Part shown: positions 45,711-54,404 of the stretch, in pieces | Layout of the letters: the number at the start of each line of letters is the position of its first letter | Numbering within the stretch: position 1 is the stretch's first letter | Source: an uncultured Lachnospiraceae bacterium | Lineage (GTDB): Bacteria; Bacillota; Clostridia; Lachnospirales; Lachnospiraceae | Assembly (NCBI GenBank): GCA_910588655.1 | Contig: CAJUPJ010000011.1 | Location: 26,391 to 90,390 of the forward strand | Length of the DNA stretch: 64,000 bases | Direction: 5' to 3' | Position numbers and translations under genes: made by a program | The notes under the pieces: model-generated | Told to the model about the DNA's origin: nothing | Database searches by the model: none | Seen by the model: only the letters and a program-made list of their open reading frames with translations

Positions 45711-48131
45711 AATTAAATCTTCCTTTCTTAATGTATTTATATTATTTTTATTACTATCTGTGCTATTTACTGCATTATTATCCATATGGTTATTTACTGT
45801 ACTGCTATTACCCGGGTTTAGCCTTAACCTTTTAAGCCTTAAAGCATTGCTTACAACACATACACTGCTAAGGCTCATTGCAGCCGCCCCGAACATAGGG
45901 CTTAATTTCAGTCCAAACGGCAGGTATAAAAGCCCTGCTGCAACTGGAATACCAATAATATTATAGAAAAATGCCCAGAAAAGGTTTTGTTTAATATTTC
46001 TTATAACAGCCTTGCTTAACTGGATTGCAGCCACAGCCCCCAAAAGGCTGTCTTTCATAAGGACTATATCTGCACTTTCAACTGCAACATCTGTTCCAGC
46101 CCCTATCGCAATGCCAACATCTGCGGAAGCAAGCGCCGGCGCATCATTAATCCCGTCCCCCACCATTGCAGTCTTATGCCCGTCTGCCTTTAGTGAAGAT
46201 ATTTTTTCTTCCTTCTGTGCAGGAAGTACATTTGCAATAACTTCATCAATCCCTGTTTCTTCTTTAATTGCATTTGCAGTAATTTCATTATCGCCAGTAA
46301 GCATAATAACATGTATTCCCATTTTCTTAAACTCACTTACCGCTTCCCTGCTTGTTGCCTTTACAACATCCGCAACAGCAATTACACCTGTTACATGGCT
46401 TTCATCTGCAAATACAAGGGGAGTTTTACCATTTGAAGCATACTGTGTTATAGTCTTTCTAATATCATTATTTACAGGTATCTTGTATTCCTCCATTAAT
46501 GCAATATTACCAGCATAATATCTTTTCCCGTCAATAATGCCTGTTATACCCTTGCCAAATACAGCTTTAAAATCCTTAATATCTGAAAGTGTTATGCCAA
46601 GGCTCTGGCACTTGTTAATAACTGCTTCTGCAAGCGGATGTTCACTTCCTTTTTCAAGTGACCCTGCAATTCTGTAAAGTTCCTCTTCTGCCATGCCATT
46701 AAAAACTGTTATGCCAGTTACCTCTGGTCTGCCTTCTGTAATTGTGCCAGTCTTGTCAAGTACAACTGTATCAACAAGATGTGCTGTTTCAAGGGCTTCG
46801 CCAGACTTTACAAGTATGCCGTTCTCTGCCCCTTTGCCAGTACCAGCCATTATTGCAACAGGTGTTGCAAGCCCAAGCGCACAAGGGCATGATATTACAA
46901 GGACTGCTATTGCAGATGAAAGTGCAAATTCAAAACCATAACCAAGACAAAGCCATACAACTGCCGTAACCAGTGCTATTACTATTACAGCAGGCACAAA
47001 TATCCCTGATACCTTATCAGCAATTTTAGCTATTGGGGCTTTACTTGAAGATGCTTCCTCTACAAGTTTTATAATCTGTGACAATGTAGTATCTTCTCCT
47101 GTTTTTACAGCCTTTACTTTCAGAAGCCCTGCCTTGTTAATTGATGCAGATATAATTCTGTCACCTTCCTGTTTAATAACAGGTATGCTCTCACCTGTAA
47201 CTGCTGACTCATCTACAGATGACTTGCCATCTATAACAATCCCGTCTGCCGGTGAAGCCTCACCAGGCTTTATAATAAATATATCACCTGCTGCCATTTC
47301 ACTTGCATTAATTACCTGTTCCACGCCATCCCTTATTACAGTTGCAGTTTTAGGTGCAAGGTCCATAAGCTTGGTAATAGCTTCGCTTGTTTTGCTTTTA
47401 GAACGTGTTTCAAGGAATTTCCCTACAGTAATAAGGGTTAAAATCATTCCTGCAGACTCAAAATATAAATCATGGCTGAACTGGCTGGCTGCTGCCATAT
47501 CACCATGTCCCAGCCCGTAAACAATCTTATATGTTGCATAAATGCCATATATAATTGCTGCACCTGAACCAATAGCTATCAGGCTGTCCATATTCGGGCT
47601 GCGTTTCACAAGCGTTTTAAAACCTGTAATATAATATTTCTGGTTGGCAATTACTATAGGAATAAGCAAAAATACCTGCGTTATTGCAAAAACACCAGCA
47701 TTTGCGCTTCCATGGAAATACTTTTCCATATGCGCTGGCATGGCAAGCCCTGTCATATTAAAGAAAATATGCCCCATAGAAACATACATAAGCGGAATAA
47801 GGAAAATAATTGAAACCACAAGCCTTTTCTTCATGCTGGCAATATTTTTCTTATAAACATCCTGCATCCCGTCTGCCGTACCAGAAGCTTTCTGTACGGC
47901 TGTACTTCCCTTGGCTGCACTTCCTTTCACACTTGCACCATAACCGGCGTCCACTACAGCGCTTATAATATTATCTTCACTTGTAATATCTTCTTTATAT
48001 TCAACCTGCATACTGTTTGTAAGTAAATTAACACTTACTTTATCCACACCGTTTAACTTTGATACACTTTTTTCAACATGTGCAGAACAGGCTGAACATG
48101 TCATGCCTGTAACATCAAACTTCCCAACCAT
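45504..48131 (-). CDS. copA: Copper-exporting P-type ATPase fused to a C-terminal CopZ-like domain
   Basis: 875 residues. N-terminal metal-binding domain with GMTCSACSAHVEK (Cys12, Cys15), then eight membrane helices, the transport motif ISCPCALGLATP (CPC), phosphorylation site VVLDKTGTITEGRP, the hinge AMVGDGINDAPALASADVG and the C-terminal AAMSLSSVCVVSN block. So it is a Cu(I) exporter. After the last helix a poorly conserved Asn/Ser-rich linker (about 770-805) leads to a second heavy-metal domain, TKKIIIEGMMCEHCTGRVEK, that ends the protein. That last domain has its own start signals (see 45504-45710). It is transcribed after csoR, 51 bases upstream, under CsoR control. Confidence 0.93.
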   Translation of the reverse strand: MVGKFDVTGMTCSACSAHVEKSVSKLNGVDKVSVNLLTNSMQVEYKEDITSEDNIISAVVDAGYGASVKGSAAKGSTAVQKASGTADGMQDVYKKNIASMKKRLVVSIIFLIPLMYVSMGHIFFNMTGLAMPAHMEKYFHGSANAGVFAITQVFLLIPIVIANQKYYITGFKTLVKRSPNMDSLIAIGSGAAIIYGIYATYKIVYGLGHGDMAAASQFSHDLYFESAGMILTLITVGKFLETRSKSKTSEAITKLMDLAPKTATVIRDGVEQVINASEMAAGDIFIIKPGEASPADGIVIDGKSSVDESAVTGESIPVIKQEGDRIISASINKAGLLKVKAVKTGEDTTLSQIIKLVEEASSSKAPIAKIADKVSGIFVPAVIVIALVTAVVWLCLGYGFEFALSSAIAVLVISCPCALGLATPVAIMAGTGKGAENGILVKSGEALETAHLVDTVVLDKTGTITEGRPEVTGITVFNGMAEEELYRIAGSLEKGSEHPLAEAVINKCQSLGITLSDIKDFKAVFGKGITGIIDGKRYYAGNIALMEEYKIPVNNDIRKTITQYASNGKTPLVFADESHVTGVIAVADVVKATSREAVSEFKKMGIHVIMLTGDNEITANAIKEETGIDEVIANVLPAQKEEKISSLKADGHKTAMVGDGINDAPALASADVGIAIGAGTDVAVESADIVLMKDSLLGAVAAIQLSKAVIRNIKQNLFWAFFYNIIGIPVAAGLLYLPFGLKLSPMFGAAAMSLSSVCVVSNALRLKRLRLNPGNSSTVNNHMDNNAVNSTDSNKNNINTLRKEDLIMTKKIIIEGMMCEHCTGRVEKALRAVSGVTDVVMSLEEKSATVTADGTGDNELKDAVTEAGYEVVSIQ

Positions 48132-48182
48132 TTAAAAACCTCCCTGCTGTATAAGATTTTCAAGAAAACACTGGATAATGCT

Positions 48183-48476
48183 TTACTTCATAAGGTTTTT
48201 AAGCAATTCACAAAGTTCATCAACAGCATTATCATTGCCAGCCCTTATATCATCACATACATATGACTTTATATGCTGTGCCAGAAGCTGCTTATTAAAA
48301 CCATTAAGGGCAGCCTGTATGGAAGACACCTGTGTAAGGATATCAACACAATACCTGTCTTCTTCAAGCATTTTCTTAACCCCGCGTACCTGGCCTTCAA
48401 TTACACTAAGGCGGTTTAACATCCTTTTTATCTCTTTAGTATCTCTTTTAACATGCTTTATATTCTCCTGTTCCAT
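48183..48476 (-). CDS. csoR: CsoR-family copper-sensing repressor
   Basis: 97 residues, all-helical CsoR/RcnR fold. The block LNRLSVIEGQVRGVKKMLEE and the first metal ligand Cys43 in RYCVDIL are typical, with His68 in LLAQHIKSY at the right spacing. The usual second Cys would be at residue 72, but Tyr72 stands there and a Cys occurs two residues later (HIKSYVCDD). The start at 48476 has GAAAGGTGG in front; the frame extends to 48653 but lacks a site and runs through the promoter. It controls itself and copA through the site at 48496-48512. Confidence 0.9.
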   Translation of the reverse strand: MEQENIKHVKRDTKEIKRMLNRLSVIEGQVRGVKKMLEEDRYCVDILTQVSSIQAALNGFNKQLLAQHIKSYVCDDIRAGNDNAVDELCELLKNLMK

Positions 48477-48495
48477 AATCCACCTTTCAAAATAG

Positions 48496-48547
48496 TATAC
48501 CCCCGTACCCTGTTTAGGATAATAACAGAAAAACTGGAAATTGTCAA
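48496..48547 (-). promoter_or_regulatory. csoR-copA promoter with a CsoR operator
   Basis: On the minus strand TTGACA (48547-48542) and TATTAT (48524-48519) stand 17 bases apart. Just after the -10 box, CAGGGTACGGGGGTATA (48512-48496) matches the CsoR operator type (TACCCTACGGGGGTATG-like). It would occupy the transcription start region and be released by Cu(I). Confidence 0.85.
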
Positions 48548-48608
48548 TACAATAAATTCTAAAATTCGCATTCATCTCATAAAATTTTATGAAACAGATG
48601 TATTTTGA

Positions 48609-48673
48609 GCTACGTAGCATTGCATAAAATCTGAAAGTACCAGATTTAAGCACTGGAGGGCAGGGATTACCCC
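48609..48673. repeat. Possible degenerate copy of the dispersed inverted-repeat element
   Basis: GCTACGTAGCATTGCATA (48609-48626) resembles GCTACG...GCATTGCATA near 52913-52940, and GCACTGGAGGGCAGG (near 48650-48665) resembles ACACTGGCGGGACTG (near 53001-53015). It has no outer arms. The match is partial. Confidence 0.35.
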
Positions 48674-49025
48674 TTTTACGGAATTATAATTTTTAATTGT
48701 ATCATGACTTTAATCATATTTGTAACCAAAAAACGGTGAGACTTAAAAATAAATGCTGTATTCTATATCTATTTTATAAGTTTTTATATATAAAATCTAT
48801 AAATATATAATAATCTCTATTTTTTAATAATTATAAGTATATATTAAAATATATGCTTAAATATATAATATTTAAAATAAATTTTATTTAATTACAAATT
48901 TATATGTCGTTTTATAATATTAAAGATACTTTTTTGATATACAATTTTATCTTTTATTTGCTGTATACCTAATTTATAATTTGCATTGTCAAAAAAACTT
49001 GACAGTTGACGAAAGGGGTAGTATT
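48674..49025. other. Very AT-rich intergenic region before the coiled-coil gene
   Basis: Around 350 bases, mainly A and T with runs such as TAATAATCTCTATTTTTTAA. I see no gene and no clear promoter. Composition is clearly more AT-rich than flanking genes, in line with recent insertion or a silenced region. Confidence 0.4.
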
Positions 49026-50399
49026 ATGTCTAACGGTGTTACAGAAAATTTAAGGTATGAAAAAAGGTTATATATTATGAAAGATATTATTGAAAAAGAA
49101 AATACAGAATCACAACAAGAAGAAATGGATACTAAATTATACAAAAAATCTCAAAAATCTAAACAGCAATCTTTTAAAGATAAAAAAAAATCTATAATTT
49201 CCAAACATATAAAAGATATTATAATGCTATTAGCACCAAGCATTCTGTCAGGAATAATAACATTAATTGGCACAGTATATAACGTAAATGCATTAACAGA
49301 CAGGGTTGATAGCATTGATGGAGAAAATGGCAAAATTGAAAAACTTGAAAATAAAATAGATAATATGGAATCAAAATTAGGAAAAAATATGGATAAACTA
49401 GAGTCTATAATATCTAATAACATAGATAAAGTTGAATCAAGAATATCTAATAACATAGATAAAGTTGAATCAAGAATTACAAATGACGTAAAAGAAGCAA
49501 AAGAGGAATTTAGAACAGCTTTGGGATTTATTAAATGTTTTCCTACTGATAATGGTCTATCCGGAATGCCAGATGTAAATATTAATATAGAAATTAAGGC
49601 AAATAGTAATCCTAATTGGACAGCTATGCAAACAATCGCAATAGATGCAGACACAGGCGAAAAGTATCATGCTGAAGAATTAATTAATAAAAGAATCCTT
49701 ATGCCTTACACTGAAAATGGCACAGAAGTATATTTCTTTGGACAATATAATTCAAAAAATCATTGGGATGGTGATTGTACTATTAATGTTTATGAAAATG
49801 ATAAACTGATTTTAATTACTGATGCTGTTTATAAAGATGGAAAACTTCAAAAATATAAACAAGCATTGCCGAGTTTTAATTCATCAGGTGATACAGTTTG
49901 GATTATTTCTAACAGAATTTGTAAAGGAAAAGTAAACCAAGGGGTTAGTGTAAGCTATTATGTTGACAAACTTCCAGATAAGGGCTTCAATATAGAAAAC
50001 GTTGAAATTAGAAATATTATTAGCGTTCGGGAATTCCAGACATCATTAAAATTAGGAATAGAAGGTTATTATTCTGGAAATACCAGTAATGGTAAATACA
50101 ATGATGATACTGGAGAAGCTTATATGGCAAAATATTTTCATGATGGCACTATAAAAATGCTTTACCGTGGAAAATTTAAAAATGGTACTCTTTATGATAC
50201 TTCAAATGATTCATGGTATATTGTAAAAGAAAAAGATACAGATTATATGTATTATAAAGGACCTTTTGAAAATAATACTTCAAAATGGAAGGATGATAAG
50301 TACTTTAAAAACCACTTAACTCTTGACGAAATTACTGAATTTATTAAAGATTATGACTTCGACTGTTCTTTAAAGTGGAAATTTAATGAAACTAATTAA
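49026..50399 (+). CDS. Membrane protein of unknown function with 11-residue coiled-coil repeats
   Basis: 457 residues. A basic, hydrophilic N-terminus (1-55) is followed by one membrane helix (about 62-85, IIMLLAPSILSGIITLIGTV). Then a coiled coil of 11-residue units: KLENKIDNMES, KLGKNMDKLES, IISNNIDKVES, RISNNIDKVES and RITNDVKEAKE. Two of the repeats are 33-base perfect copies (49410-49442 and 49443-49475). The C-terminal half (about 165-457) is a soluble domain with MORN-like blocks (GYYSGNTSNGKYNDDTGEAY and YRGKFKNGTLYDTSNDSWYI) that I do not recognise. No signal peptide. Start at 49026 has GAAAGGGG in front. The gene is alone, flanked by AT-rich DNA. No function can be assigned. Confidence 0.75.
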   Translation: MSNGVTENLRYEKRLYIMKDIIEKENTESQQEEMDTKLYKKSQKSKQQSFKDKKKSIISKHIKDIIMLLAPSILSGIITLIGTVYNVNALTDRVDSIDGENGKIEKLENKIDNMESKLGKNMDKLESIISNNIDKVESRISNNIDKVESRITNDVKEAKEEFRTALGFIKCFPTDNGLSGMPDVNINIEIKANSNPNWTAMQTIAIDADTGEKYHAEELINKRILMPYTENGTEVYFFGQYNSKNHWDGDCTINVYENDKLILITDAVYKDGKLQKYKQALPSFNSSGDTVWIISNRICKGKVNQGVSVSYYVDKLPDKGFNIENVEIRNIISVREFQTSLKLGIEGYYSGNTSNGKYNDDTGEAYMAKYFHDGTIKMLYRGKFKNGTLYDTSNDSWYIVKEKDTDYMYYKGPFENNTSKWKDDKYFKNHLTLDEITEFIKDYDFDCSLKWKFNETN

Positions 50400-50494
50400 A
50401 TACTCAATATTTTTATATTAAAAAATGTCATATATATATTATAAATGTGCTACAATTTTATTAAAGCCGCCATTACATAGAATTTACATTTATA

Positions 50495-50528
50495 TTTTCC
50501 ATGCCTTTATTATAACAGGCATGGAAAA
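50495..50528. terminator. Two-way terminator between the unknown gene and the alpha-galactosidase
   Basis: TTTTCCATGCCT (50495-50506) and AGGCATGGAAAA (50517-50528) are perfect 12-base arms with a 10-base loop; both flanks are AT-rich. Confidence 0.85.
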
Positions 50529-50551
50529 TAATTATAATTAAAAATTTATTT

Positions 50552-52726
50552 TTATCCAACACAATTTATTTCAATTACTACAGACTGGCAGTCACCTCTT
50601 AATGGCTTCATTATATAACCTACGTTCATAAGTGTGCTTCCAAGGTATTCTGCCCCGTCCACAATATATTTCTTACCAGGGCACAGTCCATATAATTTAA
50701 GTTTTTTAGTTAATACATTAGAGTCTGTTACAACCTGTACATATACAAGGACAGCCTTGTCTTTATCTTTTGACACTACCATATAGCTGTCATACCTTCC
50801 GTTCTCCCTGAATGATGCAATCCTGTAATAATCCCCTGTCTGTATAAGATGCCTGTATTTCTTATATGTTTCAATCTGTGCTGGTATCATTTCCCTTTCT
50901 TCTTTTGCAATGCGTGTTACATCAAGCTCATATCCAAATGTCCCTGCCAGGGCAACATCAGCACGTGTACTAAATGGTGTTATCCTTCCATTTGCATGGT
51001 TAGGGCTGTCTGCCACATGTGTACCTGTAGTTGAAAGCGGGTAAACCAGATGTGTGCCTTCCTGTATCATAAGCCTTTCTATTGGGTCTGCATTATCAGA
51101 ACACCAAATCTGCGGGCTGTAATATAACATGCCAGCATCAAACCTTGCGCCGCCTCCTGAACAGTTTTCAAGCAGGAGGTCTGGAAAATCTTTTGTGAGC
51201 CTTTCCTGTAATTGGTAAACAGCAATCACATGCCTGTGTGTTACTTCACCCTGCCTGTCTGCTGGCAGCGGAAGGCTTGCTGCCTCTGCTATTGGTCTGT
51301 TCATATCCCATTTGACATATTCAATATTTGCTGACTTAAGCACCTTATAAATCATCCCATACACATAATCAACAACTTCCTGCCTGCTTAAATCAAGCAC
51401 ATACTGTGTCCTGCAAAGCCCGGGCTCCCTGCCATCAAGTGCAAGTATCCAGTCTGGGTGCTCCCTGTATAAATCTGAGTCCGGGGAAACCATTTCGGGT
51501 TCAAACCATATACCAAACTTCATTCCAAGTGCATTTACCCTGTCTACAAGTTTCTTAAGCCCTCCCTTTAGCTTCTCCTCATTAACATACCAGTCGCCAA
51601 GGCTGTTGTTATCTGAATTCCTGTACCCGAACCACCCGTCATCCATAACAAGCATCTCTATTCCAAGCCTTGAAGCCTCTTCTGCAATCTGTACAAGCTT
51701 CTCATCATCAAAGTCAAAATAAGTTGCTTCCCAGTTATTTATAAGGACTGGTTTCTCTGCATCCACCCATTTTGAAGGAAGAATATATTTTCTGAAAAAG
51801 TCATGGAAATTCCTTGTCATTCCATTAGTTCCTTCACATGTATATTGCATAATAACCTCTGGTGCTTCAAATGCATCACCGCTTCCAAGCTTCCAGCAGA
51901 AACGCCCAGGATTAATACCAATGCTTGCCCTTACCCTGCCAAAATGGTCTTTCTGTACCCTTGCAGTAAAATTACCTGAATAAACCAGGTTCATTGCATA
52001 TACATCACCTGCTTCATTATTACAGTTCTCTGAAAGCAATGCAATAAACGGGCTGTCCTGGTGTCCTGGTTCACCTCTTAGTGACTCTGTAACATAACTC
52101 CCATAATTTATCCTGCTTCTTTGTATATGGCGCTCCCTTGCCCATGCACCATGAAGTGACAGTATATCACTAACTTCTGTTTCAAGGTTCAAACATGCTG
52201 ACAATACCTTCGTTATATAAAATGCATTATTTGATACATTAACCACCTTTACACTTCGTGTAATTATATCACATTCTTCATAAACCGTATAAGTTAAAAT
52301 AACTTCTGCACCCAGAACCTTGTCTGAAAGTACAATGTCAAGGGACATAGTGCCTTCACCCCTTGCAGAAGGCATACTATCCAGTTTTCTCTTCTCTGCA
52401 TATATATTATGTGACTCTACTTTTAATTCAAGCCCTTCCTGCCCTGCACTGTTCCTTATATTTATACAATTTGCATGAAAATCACCAGTACCGTCAAACG
52501 GATATTCCATCGGAAACTTGTCCATAAAGCTTATTTTCTCACCTGGGAGTACAGAAGGGGTGAAAGGATACTCACCAGTACGCATTGCATACACAAGGTC
52601 TGTTGTATCAACCTTCTTTCCATAATAAATATTTCCAAGATAACCTTCCTCTGTAACTCCCATTACATAGCTTGTATTATCTGTATCAAGTTTAAAAACC
52701 CTTTTATTGCTGTCATAAATAACCAT
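50552..52726 (-). CDS. Alpha-galactosidase (GH36)
   Basis: 724 residues, the normal GH36 length. It removes alpha-linked galactose from raffinose-type sugars. N-terminal beta-sandwich (about 1-310), then the TIM barrel with LVMDDGWFGYR, YVKWDMNRPIAEA (nucleophile Asp in KWDMNR), LLLENCSGGGARFDAGML and IWCSDNADPIERL (acid/base Asp in CSDNAD). No signal peptide, so it is cytosolic. I start at 52726, with GGAGAG 7 bases in front. A promoter is at 52767-52795. No sugar transporter is adjacent. Confidence 0.95.
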   Translation of the reverse strand: MVIYDSNKRVFKLDTDNTSYVMGVTEEGYLGNIYYGKKVDTTDLVYAMRTGEYPFTPSVLPGEKISFMDKFPMEYPFDGTGDFHANCINIRNSAGQEGLELKVESHNIYAEKRKLDSMPSARGEGTMSLDIVLSDKVLGAEVILTYTVYEECDIITRSVKVVNVSNNAFYITKVLSACLNLETEVSDILSLHGAWARERHIQRSRINYGSYVTESLRGEPGHQDSPFIALLSENCNNEAGDVYAMNLVYSGNFTARVQKDHFGRVRASIGINPGRFCWKLGSGDAFEAPEVIMQYTCEGTNGMTRNFHDFFRKYILPSKWVDAEKPVLINNWEATYFDFDDEKLVQIAEEASRLGIEMLVMDDGWFGYRNSDNNSLGDWYVNEEKLKGGLKKLVDRVNALGMKFGIWFEPEMVSPDSDLYREHPDWILALDGREPGLCRTQYVLDLSRQEVVDYVYGMIYKVLKSANIEYVKWDMNRPIAEAASLPLPADRQGEVTHRHVIAVYQLQERLTKDFPDLLLENCSGGGARFDAGMLYYSPQIWCSDNADPIERLMIQEGTHLVYPLSTTGTHVADSPNHANGRITPFSTRADVALAGTFGYELDVTRIAKEEREMIPAQIETYKKYRHLIQTGDYYRIASFRENGRYDSYMVVSKDKDKAVLVYVQVVTDSNVLTKKLKLYGLCPGKKYIVDGAEYLGSTLMNVGYIMKPLRGDCQSVVIEINCVG

Positions 52727-52766
52727 ATAATTCTCTCCTTGCTGCATCGTAATTTCTTTTTACTTT

Positions 52767-52795
52767 ATAATAACCATATTTAACATATATTTCAA
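52767..52795 (-). promoter_or_regulatory. Promoter of the alpha-galactosidase gene
   Basis: On the minus strand TTGAAA (52795-52790) and TATTAT (52772-52767) are exactly 17 bases apart, 40 bases before the start codon. Confidence 0.75.
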
Positions 52796-52825
52796 GCACA
52801 ACATATAGATAAATTGTATATATTT

Positions 52826-53113
52826 TCCAGTTATTTTGTGTTTTTCTGGATGGGCTGGGAACGCAAGGTTTTATGTGTTCCGCTAAATTATTCCATTCCA
52901 GGGCACGCTTCCGCTACGACAGCCCACGCAGCATTGCATAGTATTCCTGTGCAATGAATGAAACTTACGTTTCCTCCATTGCACTTAAAACGGAATACAA
53001 ACACTGGCGGGACTGAAGTGCCCCTGTCATGGAATAATATTAGCTGGAACACGTAAAACTTGCTGTACCCTGGCAAAATTACAAAAAGCACTCTGTTGTT
53101 ATAACTGGAAATT
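52826..53113. repeat. Full copy of a dispersed element with long inverted arms
   Basis: Left arm core 52857-52911 (GGGAACGCAAGGTTTTATGT ...) and right arm core 53015-53070 (complement reads GGGTACAGCAAGTTTTACGT ...) match over about 55 bases with few gaps. Outer parts (TTTTCCAGTTAT near 52826 and ATAACTGGAAA near 53102-53112) extend the arms. An inner stem is formed by GTATTCC (52941-52947) and GGAATAC (52992-52998). The whole could fold into one long branched hairpin. Related segments occur at 28781-28957 and 63909-64000. There is no transposase gene; a small ORF inside is not credible. Confidence 0.7.
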
Positions 53114-53375
53114 ACGGTGGTGGAGAGGCTGGTTCAGACGAACAGAAGTATAGTGTATACTTATACAGCAAATACTGCTGCATTGGCTAACAAGTGACTA
53201 TCAGAATAATTTCCCACCCCCGTTTGCAGTTATTTTATTATTCTATATTTTACTATTTTACTGTAAAATTGTGGTGACAGTAGCATTTTATCCTGTAATT
53301 TGCTATAATTTATCCATGCTAGAATATTACTTATGGGGATATGTATAGTCCTGGAACGCCCTGGAGGGAATTAAT
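53114..53375. other. Intergenic region between the repeat element and the WYL gene
   Basis: Contains a second, weaker patch of repeat-like sequence (CAGAATAATTT near 53199 and GTTTGCAGTTATTTT near 53222), which may be a degraded element end. The WYL gene promoter should lie in the last 130 bases, but no clear boxes stand out. Confidence 0.3.
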
Positions 53376-54383
53376 ATGAATTTATTTTCTGATATATATA
53401 ATTGTTATTACCAGGTTATGAAGAATATATTAAACCAGCCTGGTGCTCTTTCTGAAAAAGATATACGCTCTATTACAGAACAGGAAGGTTTTGAAGAAAG
53501 CCCTCTTTTTATAATGCCTAAAATCCTTTCTGGTGAATGGGATTTTTTTGTACATAAAGATAATGTATATATTTCCAAACTGCAGGATGGTTTTATGCAG
53601 CCGCTTTCACAGCTCCAGAAGTGTTATATAAGCGCCCTGCTCCTTGATGAGAAAATATGCCTTTTCTTTAATGAAGAGGAACTTTCCAGGCTTAAGGAAA
53701 TCTTTTCTGGTTTCAGCCCGTTGTGGCTGCCAGATGATTTTTACTATTATGACTGTTTTTCTGATAAGGATGATTTTAGTAGCCCTGCATATATACATAT
53801 TTTCCAGACAATACTTTCTGCAATTAAAAGCAGGAATTGTACAAGTTTTGTTTATAAAGGCAAAAACAGCACTAACAGGCATGATGTACTGCCATGCCGC
53901 CTGGAATATTCCATAAAAAACGGGCGTTTCCGCCTTATAGCAGTTCCTGTTTCATGCCTGGGCAATATATCTGCGTATAGCACAGGGGATTTGGAAGACA
54001 GGGAAAATTCCCATAATATAAGGATTGAAACATACAACCTGTGCAATATATGTGAAATCTCACCGCTGTTCCAGTATACAGGACAAATGCCTGATATTAA
54101 CAAGGCTATTATAAAATCATATTATAAAGAGCCTGTACGTCTGCTTATAAAAAACAGGCGCAATGCCCTTGAGCGTACAATGCTGCAGTTTGCCAATTAT
54201 GAGAAAAATACTGTTAAAATTGATGATGATACATATGAATGCTGTATTTATTATAGTAAAAACGTGGAAACAGAACTTCTTATTGAAGTCCTTTCTTTCG
54301 GGCCGTTAATCCAGGTTACCGGCAACAGTGAATTCTTAAAACAGTTAAAAATGCGTCTCCAAAAACAGGCACAGCTTATGTAG
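53376..54383 (+). CDS. WYL-domain protein without helix-turn-helix
   Basis: 335 residues. The N-terminal half (1-150) is a helical region of unknown kind and shows no classical helix-turn-helix. Residues about 145-235 form a WYL-like domain (VYKGKNSTNRHDVLPCRLEY, NGRFRLIAVPVS). The C-terminal part (about 250-335, EPVRLLIKNRRNALERTMLQ then ELLIEVLSFGPLIQVTG) is the WCX extension. WYL proteins often sense nucleic-acid or nucleotide ligands and regulate defence or DNA-repair genes. GGAGGG stands 7-8 bases before the ATG. A hairpin overlaps its stop and ends transcription towards the convergent hemerythrin gene. Confidence 0.75.
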   Translation: MNLFSDIYNCYYQVMKNILNQPGALSEKDIRSITEQEGFEESPLFIMPKILSGEWDFFVHKDNVYISKLQDGFMQPLSQLQKCYISALLLDEKICLFFNEEELSRLKEIFSGFSPLWLPDDFYYYDCFSDKDDFSSPAYIHIFQTILSAIKSRNCTSFVYKGKNSTNRHDVLPCRLEYSIKNGRFRLIAVPVSCLGNISAYSTGDLEDRENSHNIRIETYNLCNICEISPLFQYTGQMPDINKAIIKSYYKEPVRLLIKNRRNALERTMLQFANYEKNTVKIDDDTYECCIYYSKNVETELLIEVLSFGPLIQVTGNSEFLKQLKMRLQKQAQLM

Positions 54384-54399
54384 TAATAAGTTGTGCCTG
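54366..54399. terminator. Terminator overlapping the stop of the WYL gene
   Basis: CAGGCACAGCTTA (54366-54378) and TAAGTTGTGCCTG (54387-54399) pair with one mismatch, using the last codons of the WYL gene as one arm. It serves the convergent gene pair. Confidence 0.7.
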
Positions 54400-54404
54400 G
54401 CTCT

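Noticed and set aside
49410..49475. Two perfect 33-base direct repeats taken as a possible CRISPR
   Set aside because: They are adjacent without spacers and encode an in-frame 11-residue coiled-coil unit.
52888..53091. A 67-codon frame on the minus strand inside the inverted-repeat element
   Set aside because: It follows only from the symmetry of the repeat; no start signals and no similarity to the other copies as protein.
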